Positions 46,182 to 57,020 of a stretch of 64,000 bases of DNA are shown here, in pieces. The notes under the pieces are model-generated. The model made no database searches, had not been told where the DNA came from, and saw nothing but the letters and a program-made list of their open reading frames with translations. Made by a program: the position numbers and the translations under genes. The DNA comes from Metaphire vulgaris (taxonomy: Eukaryota; Annelida; Clitellata; Crassiclitellata; Megascolecidae), in assembly GCA_018105865.1 (NCBI GenBank), contig CM030834.1:1787173-1851172 (forward strand), in the 5' to 3' direction. The stretch's first letter is position 1. The number at the start of each line of letters is the position of its first letter.

Positions 46182-49100
46182 TTAGATAGAATTTTCGTTC
46201 TCGATATCTGAACCGTAGTTAGCATAGATGTGAAGCGGAGTGTATACTTTATGCTGTTCGTCTGTGCTCAATTCTTGTCTCTCAGACAGAGGTTCATATG
46301 TTGCATCACTTGTAGTTCCTGGGGTTTCATTGGCGATTGCTTCTGTAAGATGCACTTCATTATTTGTTGCTGCTTGGCTGGGAAAAGCTGAATTCTGATG
46401 CTGGCCATTTTCTAAATAAATTGTCAATATTCGCATTTACTCTGAGTAAAAAATGAACTACTGTAATGTTTTTCTACTATGTGTTTAATCTGGAACATAT
46501 AAGGGCATTGTCGTTTATTAATTTGAATCGAATACTGTGTCAAACATAGCAACATGAACATTCAATGATCTCAACAACATCCGTGGAAGGGAGGCAGATC
46601 AAATTTTAGCCTCATAGATAGAGGTTATGTAGGCCTAAGTAAGAATTGGATTATTCAAGTAGAATTTGCAAAAGCAATTGAAACCAGACAATCCAAACAT
46701 TATCAAATACAAAACAATTTTTATAACTCTAGTAACCAATTACTGTTTCACCTGCAGTTAATTAAGTGCATTACCTGTTTTCTTTCTTCGACGACGAAGA
46801 GCGAATATGGATAGAAAAATTGCCAGAGGACAGCTGAGCATGCATAGGCCAATGGCAATGCCTAAGCCCAAGCCGAAAATGAAGTCACGATTTTCAGCAT
46901 CTGAAAATAACGTTCAGTTATGCAAATTAAAACGGAAAATTTTTATTTGAAAAGAAAGCGCGTGATATAGCGTAAAAGCCACATGAGGCTCGAAAGCAAC
47001 ACTCCTGCAGACAAATATACTTCTAGTAGGAATGACTTGACCTTTAGGCCTACTTGTGGCGTAGAATAGGGGCTATAATCCGCTATTTGACATTTTCGGC
47101 CCAATAGTCTTGACCAGCAAAAATGTTCGTCGTCTCAAACGCTGTAAAGACTGCTGTCTGGTGCATCTTCCTCGACTTAATCCTACCCCTCCATCCAACT
47201 ACTCACCGATTCTAGACGAATCTAACGACCGGTCCAGACGTGAATAGAGGGCCAGGCCACCCCTGGCTACGTCAATGGCTTCTGCTGCTGGCCACTCCCC
47301 CCAAACAACGAACATCAATTTGAAAAAGTTGGCGATTAAATGCATTAAAATACCCGGGTCAACAATCAGTGTCCTGTATAAGATTCAAAATTCAATAAAT
47401 ATGATCAAACTAAGCAAATTTAGAAATTGTGTATCTGAAGCTATACAATGCATTCCTTTCTAGACACAGAGTATAGGCTACCTAAGCAGCTCACACCAAA
47501 ATGCGTAGGCCTACCTATGGATATAATTGCAGGCAGTAAAATATATTAGACTAACCAGACTTGTGCGCACTGATGTAAAAAGAAACAGATCTGGAAATAG
47601 TTTCGCTTTTGCACTTCACTGTGTTTTGCGCTGTACACTCAAAAGTATGGAATACAGTTGCAGATATTGAGTCGTCCAATGTAAGAAGTGATCCACTCCA
47701 AGTGCGACTAGTGTTAATATGGGTCCAAGTATAACTGGGTTCTGGATTTCCATCTGCAAAACACACCAGCTTCTGACCATAGTAAAAATTGCTCCCAATC
47801 GGTTGTATCGTTATGCTGCTCACTCCATCTATAAATAAATAATCAAACATTTATAATAAAATTATTTTTATTTTGAACACGCTGAAAATAAACACAGCAA
47901 TTGCTGGCTGTCTATAGAAGAATAATACCCTAAGAGTTTTCTCGTCGAATTTAGATATTTTAAATGAATGCACCAACCCTACTCACATAGTACGGTAGGT
48001 ATATGCGTCCACACGTGCTGATATTCTGGAGCGTTCTCTTGTGAACCGCTAGGCCATTGGAATGAAGTCGTGCATTCAATTGTCGCGTTGTTATCTTGAC
48101 GCTGTAGCTGTAAAGCAATGCTTGACGTTGTTGTAATTGCTCCGTTGGTTGTAACTTCTTTTGATGTGATACTTTCAATGACGTTGTTGTTTTTGGCCCA
48201 TTTCATTGACGGAATCATGAATCCAGTTGAATTGATTTTGCACGACAGAGAAATTTGATCATTCTCAACTGCTGGGCTTAGAGAGGATTTCGCTTCACAA
48301 ACAGGATCAGAATCTCAAAAATAAAACCATAATTTCAGTTTCGCGTCAATTCTGTAGGTCATTAGGATGTGTCACTCATTAGGTCTATGACCCTAAGGGA
48401 TCCCAATATTCGTGCATGGTCCTCGTAGGCGTAGCCATCTGGGGGAGATCCCCTATTCGGATCGGGACTGGTTGTGGGATTATTCTAAAACAGGTGAATA
48501 GTTGTGGGGTATTGAGTAGTTTTAAATTGAAGAAAACACAAATGGCAGCGGACTTTAAAGCGTTTGAGACGGCGACCTTTCGTTTTGCTCGTCAAGACTT
48601 TTGGGCCAGTAATGTCGAAGTGTCCCCTTATTCTTTAATCCTGGTTACATCACTGATAGTCATAATTTTACCGAATTGTATGACAAGTTTTTGTATACAG
48701 TCCCATTTATATTTTCGTTGTTTTTAATTGCTTCCTATTGAGTCATATTTGGCAATTAGCGCTCATTGTCGCACACAGAAATTCGATCTGGATGTCTAGG
48801 CTGACTCTAGCCTGCTAGGACAATAGCGCTACATAAATCAGCCTGTATTTAGCTAACTATTAAAATGCTATAGATTAAACGGCATTGTACTGTACAGTAA
48901 GTATGGCGAACATTGAGTCCGGGACCAATGCCAGTAGGTTGCGAAATAAGACTGGTCTTCATGCTAAGGCGGATGCGCTCGTCAGAATTAAAAGCAAAGT
49001 AGGATTCATAGGGTTAAGAAATTATTGACTCTCTCTCTCTGAATTGAAGGAGACAGAGGATTTTAGGCTAACACATAAAAGAAACCGGTAATTTCGAATG

Positions 49101-50506
49101 CTATGTCTACATGTGAAAGGCCAGAAGCAAAACAATAAAAGGTTGAGGTCGAAGTGAGGCCAATGCAATAGATAGTATTGTATACATCGAGATTGCGCAT
49201 AGGCAATGCGATTTGTTTTAGACAATACCAACATTCAATTAGTCTTCTTAAAATATAAGTAAATTATTATCTTCATCAATTGATGTTCTTTGAAAGTTAG
49301 ACTTACCAATTACAGTTAAATAGGTTTGCTGTTGAACTGTTGAGTGAAGTGATCTACATGAATATTTTCCTGCATGCTTACGATCGATACAATCGATGAT
49401 GAATTCGTATTGTCCGCTGGTTCTGTTGTTGATTCTATATCTTGTCCTCATAGATGGCGTTATATCATCGTTTATTAGTATTGGAATTGGCGTTTCATTG
49501 TTAATTGCGACAAATTCGAAACGCGAAAGCTTCGTAAAATGTATTCTGCATTCAATTGAAACATGTTCTCCAGCCTCAGCGACGAAATGCTTAGTAGGAT
49601 TTTCTAGAAAAGTTCCAGATGAACGGCCTGACCAAAGAAATTGAAACTAGATTAGGCCGAAATTAAACTCTTTAAATTTGAAACGAAAATATAACTCCTT
49701 ATGCATATATCTTTGCAGACAACAAAATTGAATATAATTTGGAAACATGTAGCCTATGATGTAGGGCCGCGTTTAGACAGCAAAATACTGCACTTATCAA
49801 GTCAGTGAATCAATATGACACTAAAACTCTTTTCAGTTGACAACATGACCATCCCTGAGAAGTAAGAGTATGGAATCTAATCTAAGTCTGAAGCCATGCC
49901 TAATAAGATCTCGGTTAAGTGATTTAGGCGTACTTGCGTAGGTCTATAAAATGGTTGCAATCTCGAAAGACTTTGAAATCTAGCATTACAGACTTTTTTT
50001 AATTAAAAAAGCAAGCTTTCAAAAATTTCAAATGCAAAGTGATGGAAACCCCGAAGCAAACTGTCACTGAAATTTAAAAAAACTGATGCCATAGGCCACA
50101 GTTTTGTTTTTTGCTCGTCCACAAGATGTGAAGCGACTTGATATTTTATAGTTGTCAGCAATAATTTTGCAAAGTCATTGACTTATAACTGAGTGATTCG
50201 CCAGTAAAAATCCTGTTTACGTTTTGATGTTGAAGTAGGATGATTATGGTTCTGGTTATGGTCTGAAAAACAATGGATATCTAATCTAATCTAATCTTAA
50301 ACTTCTATAGCGCCACTTTCATAATGCACAGGAGCATCAACCGATGGCACACCAAATCCAAATCACTAAAGATCCAGGTCAAATCCAGGGTATCCGGCCG
50401 AACAAACGGGTGACAGTCTATGGCGGATATACACTGAAGTGCAGAAAAACTCACCGCAAAGCGCTACTTCGATCAGACAGAAAACAAGGACTCCTTCTAG
50501 CAACAT
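46182..50506 (-). CDS. Three-Ig-domain transmembrane receptor, copy B
   Basis: Exons, identical in length to copy A: 50506-50455 (signal peptide MLLEGVLVFCLIEVALC), 49627-49307 (Ig1), 48313-47987 (Ig2), 47828-47556 (Ig3), 46900-46775 (transmembrane), 46411-46182 (tail, stop 46184-46182); 442 residues, every intron phase 1, no disabling change seen. The tail keeps TYEPL, VYTPL and IYANY at the same spacing as copy A. Ig2 differs from copy A at about 4 of 109 residues, but Ig1 at about 37 of 107, for example IDRKHAGKYSCRS against VDRNYAGKYSCRS. Both copies therefore look functional and their outermost domains have diverged, as expected if they bind different ligands. Confidence 0.88.
48340..49250. 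other. Unshared sequence in copy B intron
   Basis: The intron between the Ig1 and Ig2 exons is about 210 bp in copy A but about 990 bp here. The extra DNA includes a gcgtagccatctgggggag segment akin to other mobile-element ends. No convincing ORF and no clean inverted ends were found. Confidence 0.5.
50281..50422 (-). repeat. SINE-type repeat
   Basis: Nearly identical to 22556-22690 (cttctatagcgccacttt, gcatcaaccgatggcacac, ggtatccggccg). Inserted beside the signal-peptide exon of Ig receptor copy B. Confidence 0.75.
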
Positions 50507-50945
50507 TAGTACTCGCAAAAATCTACGTTTATGTAGAAATCTATTTCCTTATGTTAACTTTGAAGCAATAGTTAAGTTTCACTAATAAAGCCGGACACAA
50601 GTCTGTATGAAAACCGCAGCAAATTGAAATTGGCTCAATTTGCAGTGAGCTAAGTTGAGCTAGATAATAAATCCAAAAGGAAAACAATTATAGCAACATC
50701 GGCGAAATCATGTCATTCAAACGCCGACTCTATTTACATGGTTTTATGAGCGGTTTTCTCTTTTCCGCAGTAGACTAATTTGCATGCACTTTGCTGTTGA
50801 ATGCATACTTATCGCAGCTACAATACTGAAACTTTTTTATGTAGCTACTGTATATTCTGGCATTAATCGGTTACAGTTGTATTAAGTAAATAAATAACAA
50901 TAACATTTTATGTCTGACATATAAGTTAATTATTATAGTCCTTCG

Positions 50946-51244
50946 CAGTGGCGGTTCCAGGATTTCTTGGTTGGGGGGGGGGGTGAAATGAATTCATAGG
51001 AAGTTGGTGGGGATGAAAATAGAAGGAAAAATCAATAAACTTTACCGAAAAGGCTGATAAAAGGGAATCTTATCTCTAATTTTACTACACTTTTACCGAA
51101 AAATAGGATGGCAAGCAAAAAAGGTCGTTCGCAGTTTTCCCCCCGTAGTTTTACTAGACTTTTGCCCAAAAATAGGTTTCACAAGCAAAAAAAAGTCCGG
51201 TGGTGGGTGCATCCCCACTTATCCCCCACGTGGAACCGTTACTG
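50946..51244. mobile_element. hAT MITE (CAGTGGCGGTTCC family), copy B
   Basis: Same ends and same gtccttcg flanks as 34658-34960; duplicated along with the block. Confidence 0.9.
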
Positions 51245-51437
51245 GTCCTTCGTTATATATCCGTAGTCCAGTCGCAGTCAATTAATACGGTATGGATGAG
51301 AAAACTAAAGAATTTTTCTCGGCTACAATGCAATGGATTGGCATTTTTACAAACCTATGAAGAAATTTCGAAATGAAATTCTCTGTTTGGTGGAAACGAT
51401 GTCAGCAGCGGCGTCCATATCCCCACATGAATCCTCG

Positions 51438-51548
51438 ACATCATCATCATCATCATCATCATCAACGCTTAACCGGCAAAGGCCGTTGCGTCACCACTTT
51501 GCCAGTCCATGTGCGATGGCTTGTTCCCACAGAGACGTGGAAGTAGAG
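51438..51548 (-). mobile_element. RTE-like LINE 3' end, truncated by the duplication
   Basis: The last coding bases (minus strand HGLAKW, TQRPLPVKR) and the (TGA)n tail match 35155-35290, but homology stops at 51548. Confidence 0.7.
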
Positions 51549-52094
51549 ACTATGATCTCATATTCCTCTGTCATTCAGAGAATCGGATCGGAATCTAAAA
51601 TCAAATTTCCGAAACTTTAAGAGCTGCAATTCTTTGTCGCTTTGTCTGTTTTATCTCAATTCTTGAAAGTTAATTTAGATAACCATTGAATCTTAGATTT
51701 TCGAATTTAAATTTAAAAGACTTATTATTCGGAGCTGCTATTCATGTTCCACCCACTACTCGCCATGCCCCCTCCCCCGCCCCCAACTGCTCCAGGTCAC
51801 AAATTGCACCATGGCCGTAACTGATATCCAAAATGCTACAATACTTTCGTCCTAATAAACCAAAGTGAGTAGTGACTGCCCTCATTAGTAAAAAGTAGGC
51901 CTAGGCCTACATAATATTTTAGCAATTTTCAGCATCGAATTGCTTTCGTTATGCTAGTGTGTGTGTAGGCCTACTGTAAAAATTGCAGGCGCCTATTTTA
52001 AATTGTAGGCCTAATAGGCCCTATTTCAAATTCAATTCACGATAAAAATGTCAGGTGACTTTTAAATTTCCAACTTTCTCCTCTTTGAAACATT

Positions 52095-52820
52095 CAGTGG
52101 CGGATTTACCACGGTACAAATTTGTACCGTGGTACAAATTTGTACCGTGGTAAATCCGCCAGATGGAGCAACTGTACAAATGGTATATTTGTACCGGGCT
52201 CAGCAGCAAAATAAAAATGAAGGGACTCACCTTTTCTATTAACAATATTTTGTAATGATCAATTACCATTTATTTGTTTGAAAGACTTTATTTTCCGAAA
52301 TGCAGCCATTTATCACGCAACGTGTCATGAAGAAAAGCGAAAAAGGTTATCGCCTCTATTACTCTTACACCTGATCTGTAACTCTTCCGCTCTTCCGAAA
52401 GTTTCTCGAGAAGAGCTCAAAAAGCTTGACAACCAAAAATAAGGTCATCTCGCCACTTTTCACACTTAATCTCAGTGGCGGGATCCACGTTTGAGATAAC
52501 TAGGGGTGCATTGGCCCACCAAATATGCGTGTGTGACGTTGATGAATTTCTAGGAAAAGTTTTATTTCTTAGTAGTACTTTAATCTAATAGTATACTTAC
52601 TTACTAACTACAGTTCAGTAGAAGCGCGAGTTGTTGTATGCAATCGTCGATAATAAACCGTTTACATATAATTAATTCCGTTGACAATTGGCGGGATCTT
52701 CCTAGAAATTCATTGCATCCCCCACCAGGAGTTCTTGGAACCGCCACTTCTTGGTCTGTAACCCCTTTAGGAGAAAATGTAGGCCTACAGGGGACTAAAA
52801 ATGTAAACCACCCGCCACTG
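52095..52820. mobile_element. hAT element with nested end and triple inverted repeat
   Basis: Ends CAGTGGCGGATTTACC and ACCACCCGCCACTG. Perfect duplication gaaacatt (52087-52094, 52821-52828). Near the left end GTACAAATTTGTAC palindromes repeat (52118-52160). A second CAGTGGCGGGATCC at about 52474 and ggaaccgccactt near 52735-52750 suggest a nested member. Confidence 0.8.
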
Positions 52821-53126
52821 GAAACATTGCCAAGATGACGAAAAATCTAAGCGCAGTAAATGAATAAGCCTTCCTTGAAATAACTCAGCACAGTACAAAT
52901 TGAAAATAAATTTACGATAAGATAAGGTATGCAGTTTTAGCAAATAATTAGGTTTATTTAACGACTTTCCAAAAAAATGAGAACAGTAAGCTTACATTTT
53001 TCTTATTCAGATTCGTCTGTTGAGAACAAAGGGGCCGTAGCCTATTACCAAAGTAGTTTTCACTAACGTATGATCACTGTTCTAAAAACAAATGTGGGTT
53101 CTTGAAAACTCCCCTTTGCAGCTTAA

Positions 53127-53198
53127 CCCCTTAACTGGGGATCCCTGATATATCCGTCCATTTTACGTTGAGTTACAGTTAAATACACAGTTAAGAGG
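53127..53198. mobile_element. TTAA-flanked 72-bp MITE (piggyBac type)
   Basis: Second copy of the element at 5404, same 72-bp length. TTAA at 53123-53126 and 53199-53202. Shares ggatatatccgtccatttta with small changes. Confidence 0.75.
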
Positions 53199-53818
53199 TT
53201 AATAGGCAAGAATTGCAGCTGCTCCCGTTATCAGGGACTAGGTTATGTAATCTTATTGGTTTATTAATCCTATACCCGACCAGAAAGCTGAGTTGGATTT
53301 AAATGGAATAGTTTTTTAAGTATTCTTGGAATCAAACACACCCTGCATGGAAGTTTTCGAGGGAAAGCGAACGATCAATTAAGGTAATAGAGGAGTCAAT
53401 TACCATTCTTCTCTGAAGGTTCGGAATTAATGCTTTGTAAATTAGTCGCATTTTCATTAGATAATTGGCAGAATTTCATTGTAAAAGGTTTCATTTTTTT
53501 CCCCGCAGTCAGTTCATTGACGCTAAACACTGTTGCGCGTAATGGCAGCTAGTCTCAGCCTATCTTGCTTTTAAGTTAAAAATCACTTCTCAGAAATTGT
53601 CAATAATTGATAGCATTTTCAAGGGACCGCTTTTGCCTAGGTGAAAATAAATGCACAGTCGTTCACTGCGACTCTTTCCAGGGAAAGCTGTGTCTAGAAC
53701 GACATTTGGCATCACTTTGTCATGCCGAATTAGGCCTACACAAAGTACAGTAACATGCGGATTTCGATAATAAATTTGGTTTCTTTAATGAATTTCTGAA
53801 ACCTGAGTACGCCTAGAG

Positions 53819-54173
53819 CAGTGGTTCTTAACCTTTTTATGATCACGCACCCCTGAAACAAGTATAAGAGAACTACATGTAAGTACCCCCTATCAACATA
53901 CCTTATCCCAGGACAAAAGTTTGTGCTCTGCAATATTTCTAAAAAAATTATCACTTCTCAACAACAATCTGTGATTGTGCACATGACAGAAAGTGGGATT
54001 TTTTAGAATTTCTAATTTAGTACAAAATTTCTACCGCATTTGTATATACAGTGTACAGAGTAATCTGTAGTAAACTTTTAAAACAGACTTTATTTCTGGA
54101 TAATTCTGCGTACCCCCACAACGTCCTTCAAGTACCCCCAAGGGATACGAGTACCCCCGGTTAAGAACCACTG
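53819..54173. mobile_element. hAT MITE (CAGTGGTTCTTAACC family)
   Basis: Ends CAGTGGTTCTTAACC and GGTTAAGAACCACTG are perfect inverted repeats. Perfect duplication gcctagag (53811-53818, 54174-54181). Confidence 0.93.
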
Positions 54174-54359
54174 GCCTAGAGAATGTATTTTTCTTACTGT
54201 GATCTTACTGCAGCATTGCTAGCTGCGGTATTAGAGCACTCTATAGAGTGTGACAAACAGCTGAAGTGGTGAGAAGGCGTGATTTCATCTAGTCACACAA
54301 GCTGACAAGCAGGGGCGTAGCTAGGAATTTGATTTGGAGGTATATATATATTTTTTATT

Positions 54360-54770
54360 TAATTTTACTTTTTTATGCCCTCGGTAATTCATTCCCGAGG
54401 GACTTATGATAAAAAATTGTCCGGAGACCTGAAATTATAGTGTGCTAGCTCTCGTTCGGTTGCAGATTTGGAAATGTTCTCGGAATGCGATGGCGTTGAA
54501 ACGCTGAATCGTGACGGATATTCTTTGGAACAGAAAGCGTCCTTCTCTATTGTCCCCGGATTGTAGGGCAATGAGTCGACCCAGATCGTTGATAAAGGAG
54601 AGGGCGTCGTTGTTGATGGGGCCAAATGTTTCAAATGCCAGCGGCAAGAAGATGTGGGTGGATGAGAGGGCCTGATATTTTGATGTATTTCTAGCCGCAG
54701 CTGCTTCTGCGAAGGCTCCTGCTGCGAGTGCTGTGGTTGGCAAATACGTGGCCGTGATGCAACAAGCAAC
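54360..54770 (-). mobile_element. Retroelement C-terminal fragment with hairpin tail
   Basis: The minus strand repeats the 7.4-8.0 kb unit: [35 protein letters not shown], then the tail ttatcataagtccctcggg with a CCCTCGG/CCGAGGG hairpin and an AT-rich end. Closely related to, but in the opposite orientation from, the first copy. Confidence 0.75.
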
Positions 54771-55130
54771 CGTTGATTTCAGCCGAAGAAGTCCTACTAC
54801 AGTGTAACCCGTAAAAAACCAGAAGCCCCTTTTCTTCTCGCTGTCGAGTTTTATGGAGCTTGGTTAAAACTTGCTGACAAAGTTATTGCCAGAATAAAAG
54901 TGGTTTCGTTTTTATGGCTCACGGTATTGAAATGCGACCGCTTTCAGCGTCGACCGAATTAGTTGACGATTTGAGAGAGCAAAAGCGTTGCGCTGATAAC
55001 ATCAAATCCACTGCGGATCGTCTGGGGCACTTTCATTTTGCCTCAAAAGCAAAGCTTATTTCGAAAACATTAGGACGTGGACAGATTGCGTAAGCTTAAT
55101 CAACCGAATACAGTTTTGTTGTGAAATTAC

Positions 55131-55606
55131 CAGTGATGTGACCAAGACAGTAAGTGGCAAGACCAAGACCAATACACTAACCCTCAAGACCAAGACCAAG
55201 ACATTAGGTGCCGAGACCAAGACCAAGACCAAGACAGTAATTTTAAACATAAAGAAAACAGATAAAACAGTTTTATGCAGCATGGCATAGATATATCTAT
55301 ACAAACATATTATATTATTAGGCCTACTATTATTATTATTCCCGGAGGGCTCAGAGTGAAAATCTGTTATTGCTCCATAATTCGGAAGACATCAACCACA
55401 GAAAACATTATTACTCACAGTGGAAAAAAAACCACTGTCTCGCTGTCTCGGCACTGTCTCGGTCTTGAATCGCAAGACCAAGACAGTAATGACGAGACCA
55501 AGACCAAAACCGAGACACTGACCCGCAAGACCAAGACCAAGACATTGAAAATACTGTCTCGAGACTGTCTCGAGACGAGACAGTGTCTCGAGACGTCACA
55601 GCACTG
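55131..55606. mobile_element. hAT-like element filled with ACCAAG/GTCTCG repeats
   Basis: Ends CAGTGATGTGACCAAG and GACGTCACAGCACTG. Perfect duplication gaaattac (55123-55130, 55607-55614). The subterminal regions are arrays of GACCAA and, at the right, palindromic GTCTCGAGAC units. The interior has an (ATT)n run. Confidence 0.85.
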
Positions 55607-56164
55607 GAAATTACGGTCAACTGTTTCATTAAACCGTTTCCAAATCACATTCTTCGCATCTGTTCTCAGACAGCCCACGCTTTAGCGAGAAAACCGGTGA
55701 TATCAAGAGTTCTTCGCAAACAGTTTTTGTGAAACGACACACGCCTACTATCGATAGAACCATATACAGTGTAACTCCATGCGCAGGCAGTCAAAGGAAA
55801 GATGCTTGATAGCGCAGTAGCTTGAACGCCATGTAATGCGCTGTAAAACAGCGAAGTATATCTTCAGAAGTAAAGAAGTGGACACTGGAAACCGCATGAC
55901 GAAATAGTTTGACCGACTTGCTACGAATCGCTGTAAGTATGCAAAATCAACTGACGATAATTTTTGGTTCACATTGACAATAATTAAAATCTCTGACCAT
56001 ACTCGCTATTTTGCGGTACTAAGGAAGTCTTTATATTTCTTCCAGTCGAAGTACAGGATGGTCATTGGTCACCCGTCCAAAGATTGACCATTCGCGTCGC
56101 TGCCTAACTTGACAAAATTCACTGGCTCGGGTAGTTTCGAAAACCCCAAAGCAAATACTCGACC

Positions 56165-56450
56165 AGATCCTCATCTGCAATGGCTCTCTCCCTCCCTCAT
56201 ACTCGGACAGTTCTAGGTCGGTTACAAATGCTTTCTCAGTGGCCGCCCACGAACTTTGGAACTCATTGCCTCAGCATGTACGCATTGCAAATTCATTACA
56301 GATGTTTAGAACAAGATTAAAAACCCATGTTTTTTACGTGGGCCTATTTGGCGTTGTGCGACCGGTTCTCGTTAGAACATCGAAGTTAAGCAACGTCGAG
56401 CGCGGTTAGTACTTGGATGGATGACTACAAGATATGCCTATTGCATTATT
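56165..56450 (+). mobile_element. CR1-like LINE C-terminus joined to a 5S rRNA-like segment
   Basis: The frame reads NAFSVAAHELWNSLPQHVR, IANSLQMFRTRLKTHVF, the CR1 C-terminus. It runs directly into 56361-56435, which resembles 5S rRNA: gaccggttctcgttagaac, gaagttaagcaacgtcgagc, gcggttagtacttggatgg. The 5S part retains the box A and box C regions but not the whole gene. Confidence 0.8.
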
Positions 56451-56510
56451 AACAAAACCAATCAATTCTACAATTATAATTATTCCTATGTTTTATTAGC
56501 CGGATTTTAG

Positions 56511-57012
56511 CAGTGTGGTTTAAGTTAACTGTAACTGTAACTGAAATATCAGATCAGTTAACTGTAACTGTAACTATAACTTAAAAATACCAATAACTGT
56601 AACTGTAACTGAAAAATGAATAACTGAAATAGTTAAAATAACTGAAAATGACAAACTTAAGAAGTCAAACGCCACACAAAAAGATCTTCGGTTGAAAACA
56701 TTGAATCCCTCGATTTTCCTACATTATTTATGTCATGTTTTGATGGACATGCATGTGAAAATATGGACATAGGCCTATAAGTAGATTTTTCAATCAAGTA
56801 GAGAGAATAGAGTTATTGCTTATTAAGAAAAAGCATAAAAATTTTATTAATGTGTTCAATGGCGATTAACTGAAAATAGCTGAAAAATAATTAACTGTAA
56901 CTGTAACGGAAAATGACAAAAACTTTAACTTTAACTGACTGGAAAATAATCTCAATAACTTTAACTGTCTGTAACTGTAATTGAAAAATAATCAATAACT
57001 GAAACCACACTG
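56511..57012. mobile_element. hAT-like element filled with AACTGT repeats
   Basis: Ends CAGTGTGGTTTAAGTTAACT and CTGAAACCACACTG are inverted over CAGTGTGGTTT. Perfect duplication gattttag (56503-56510, 57013-57020). Both subterminal halves are AACTGT/TAACTGAAA arrays. No transposase. Confidence 0.88.
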
Positions 57013-57020
57013 GATTTTAG

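Larger units (their letters stand above)
45022..51548. repeat. Segmental duplication, copy B
   Basis: Counterpart of 28898-35290. The right end breaks at aagtagag inside the RTE-like LINE whose 5' part continues only in copy A. Copy B has its own extra sequence in the Ig1-Ig2 intron (about 48340-49250) and a SINE at 50281-50422. Confidence 0.9.
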
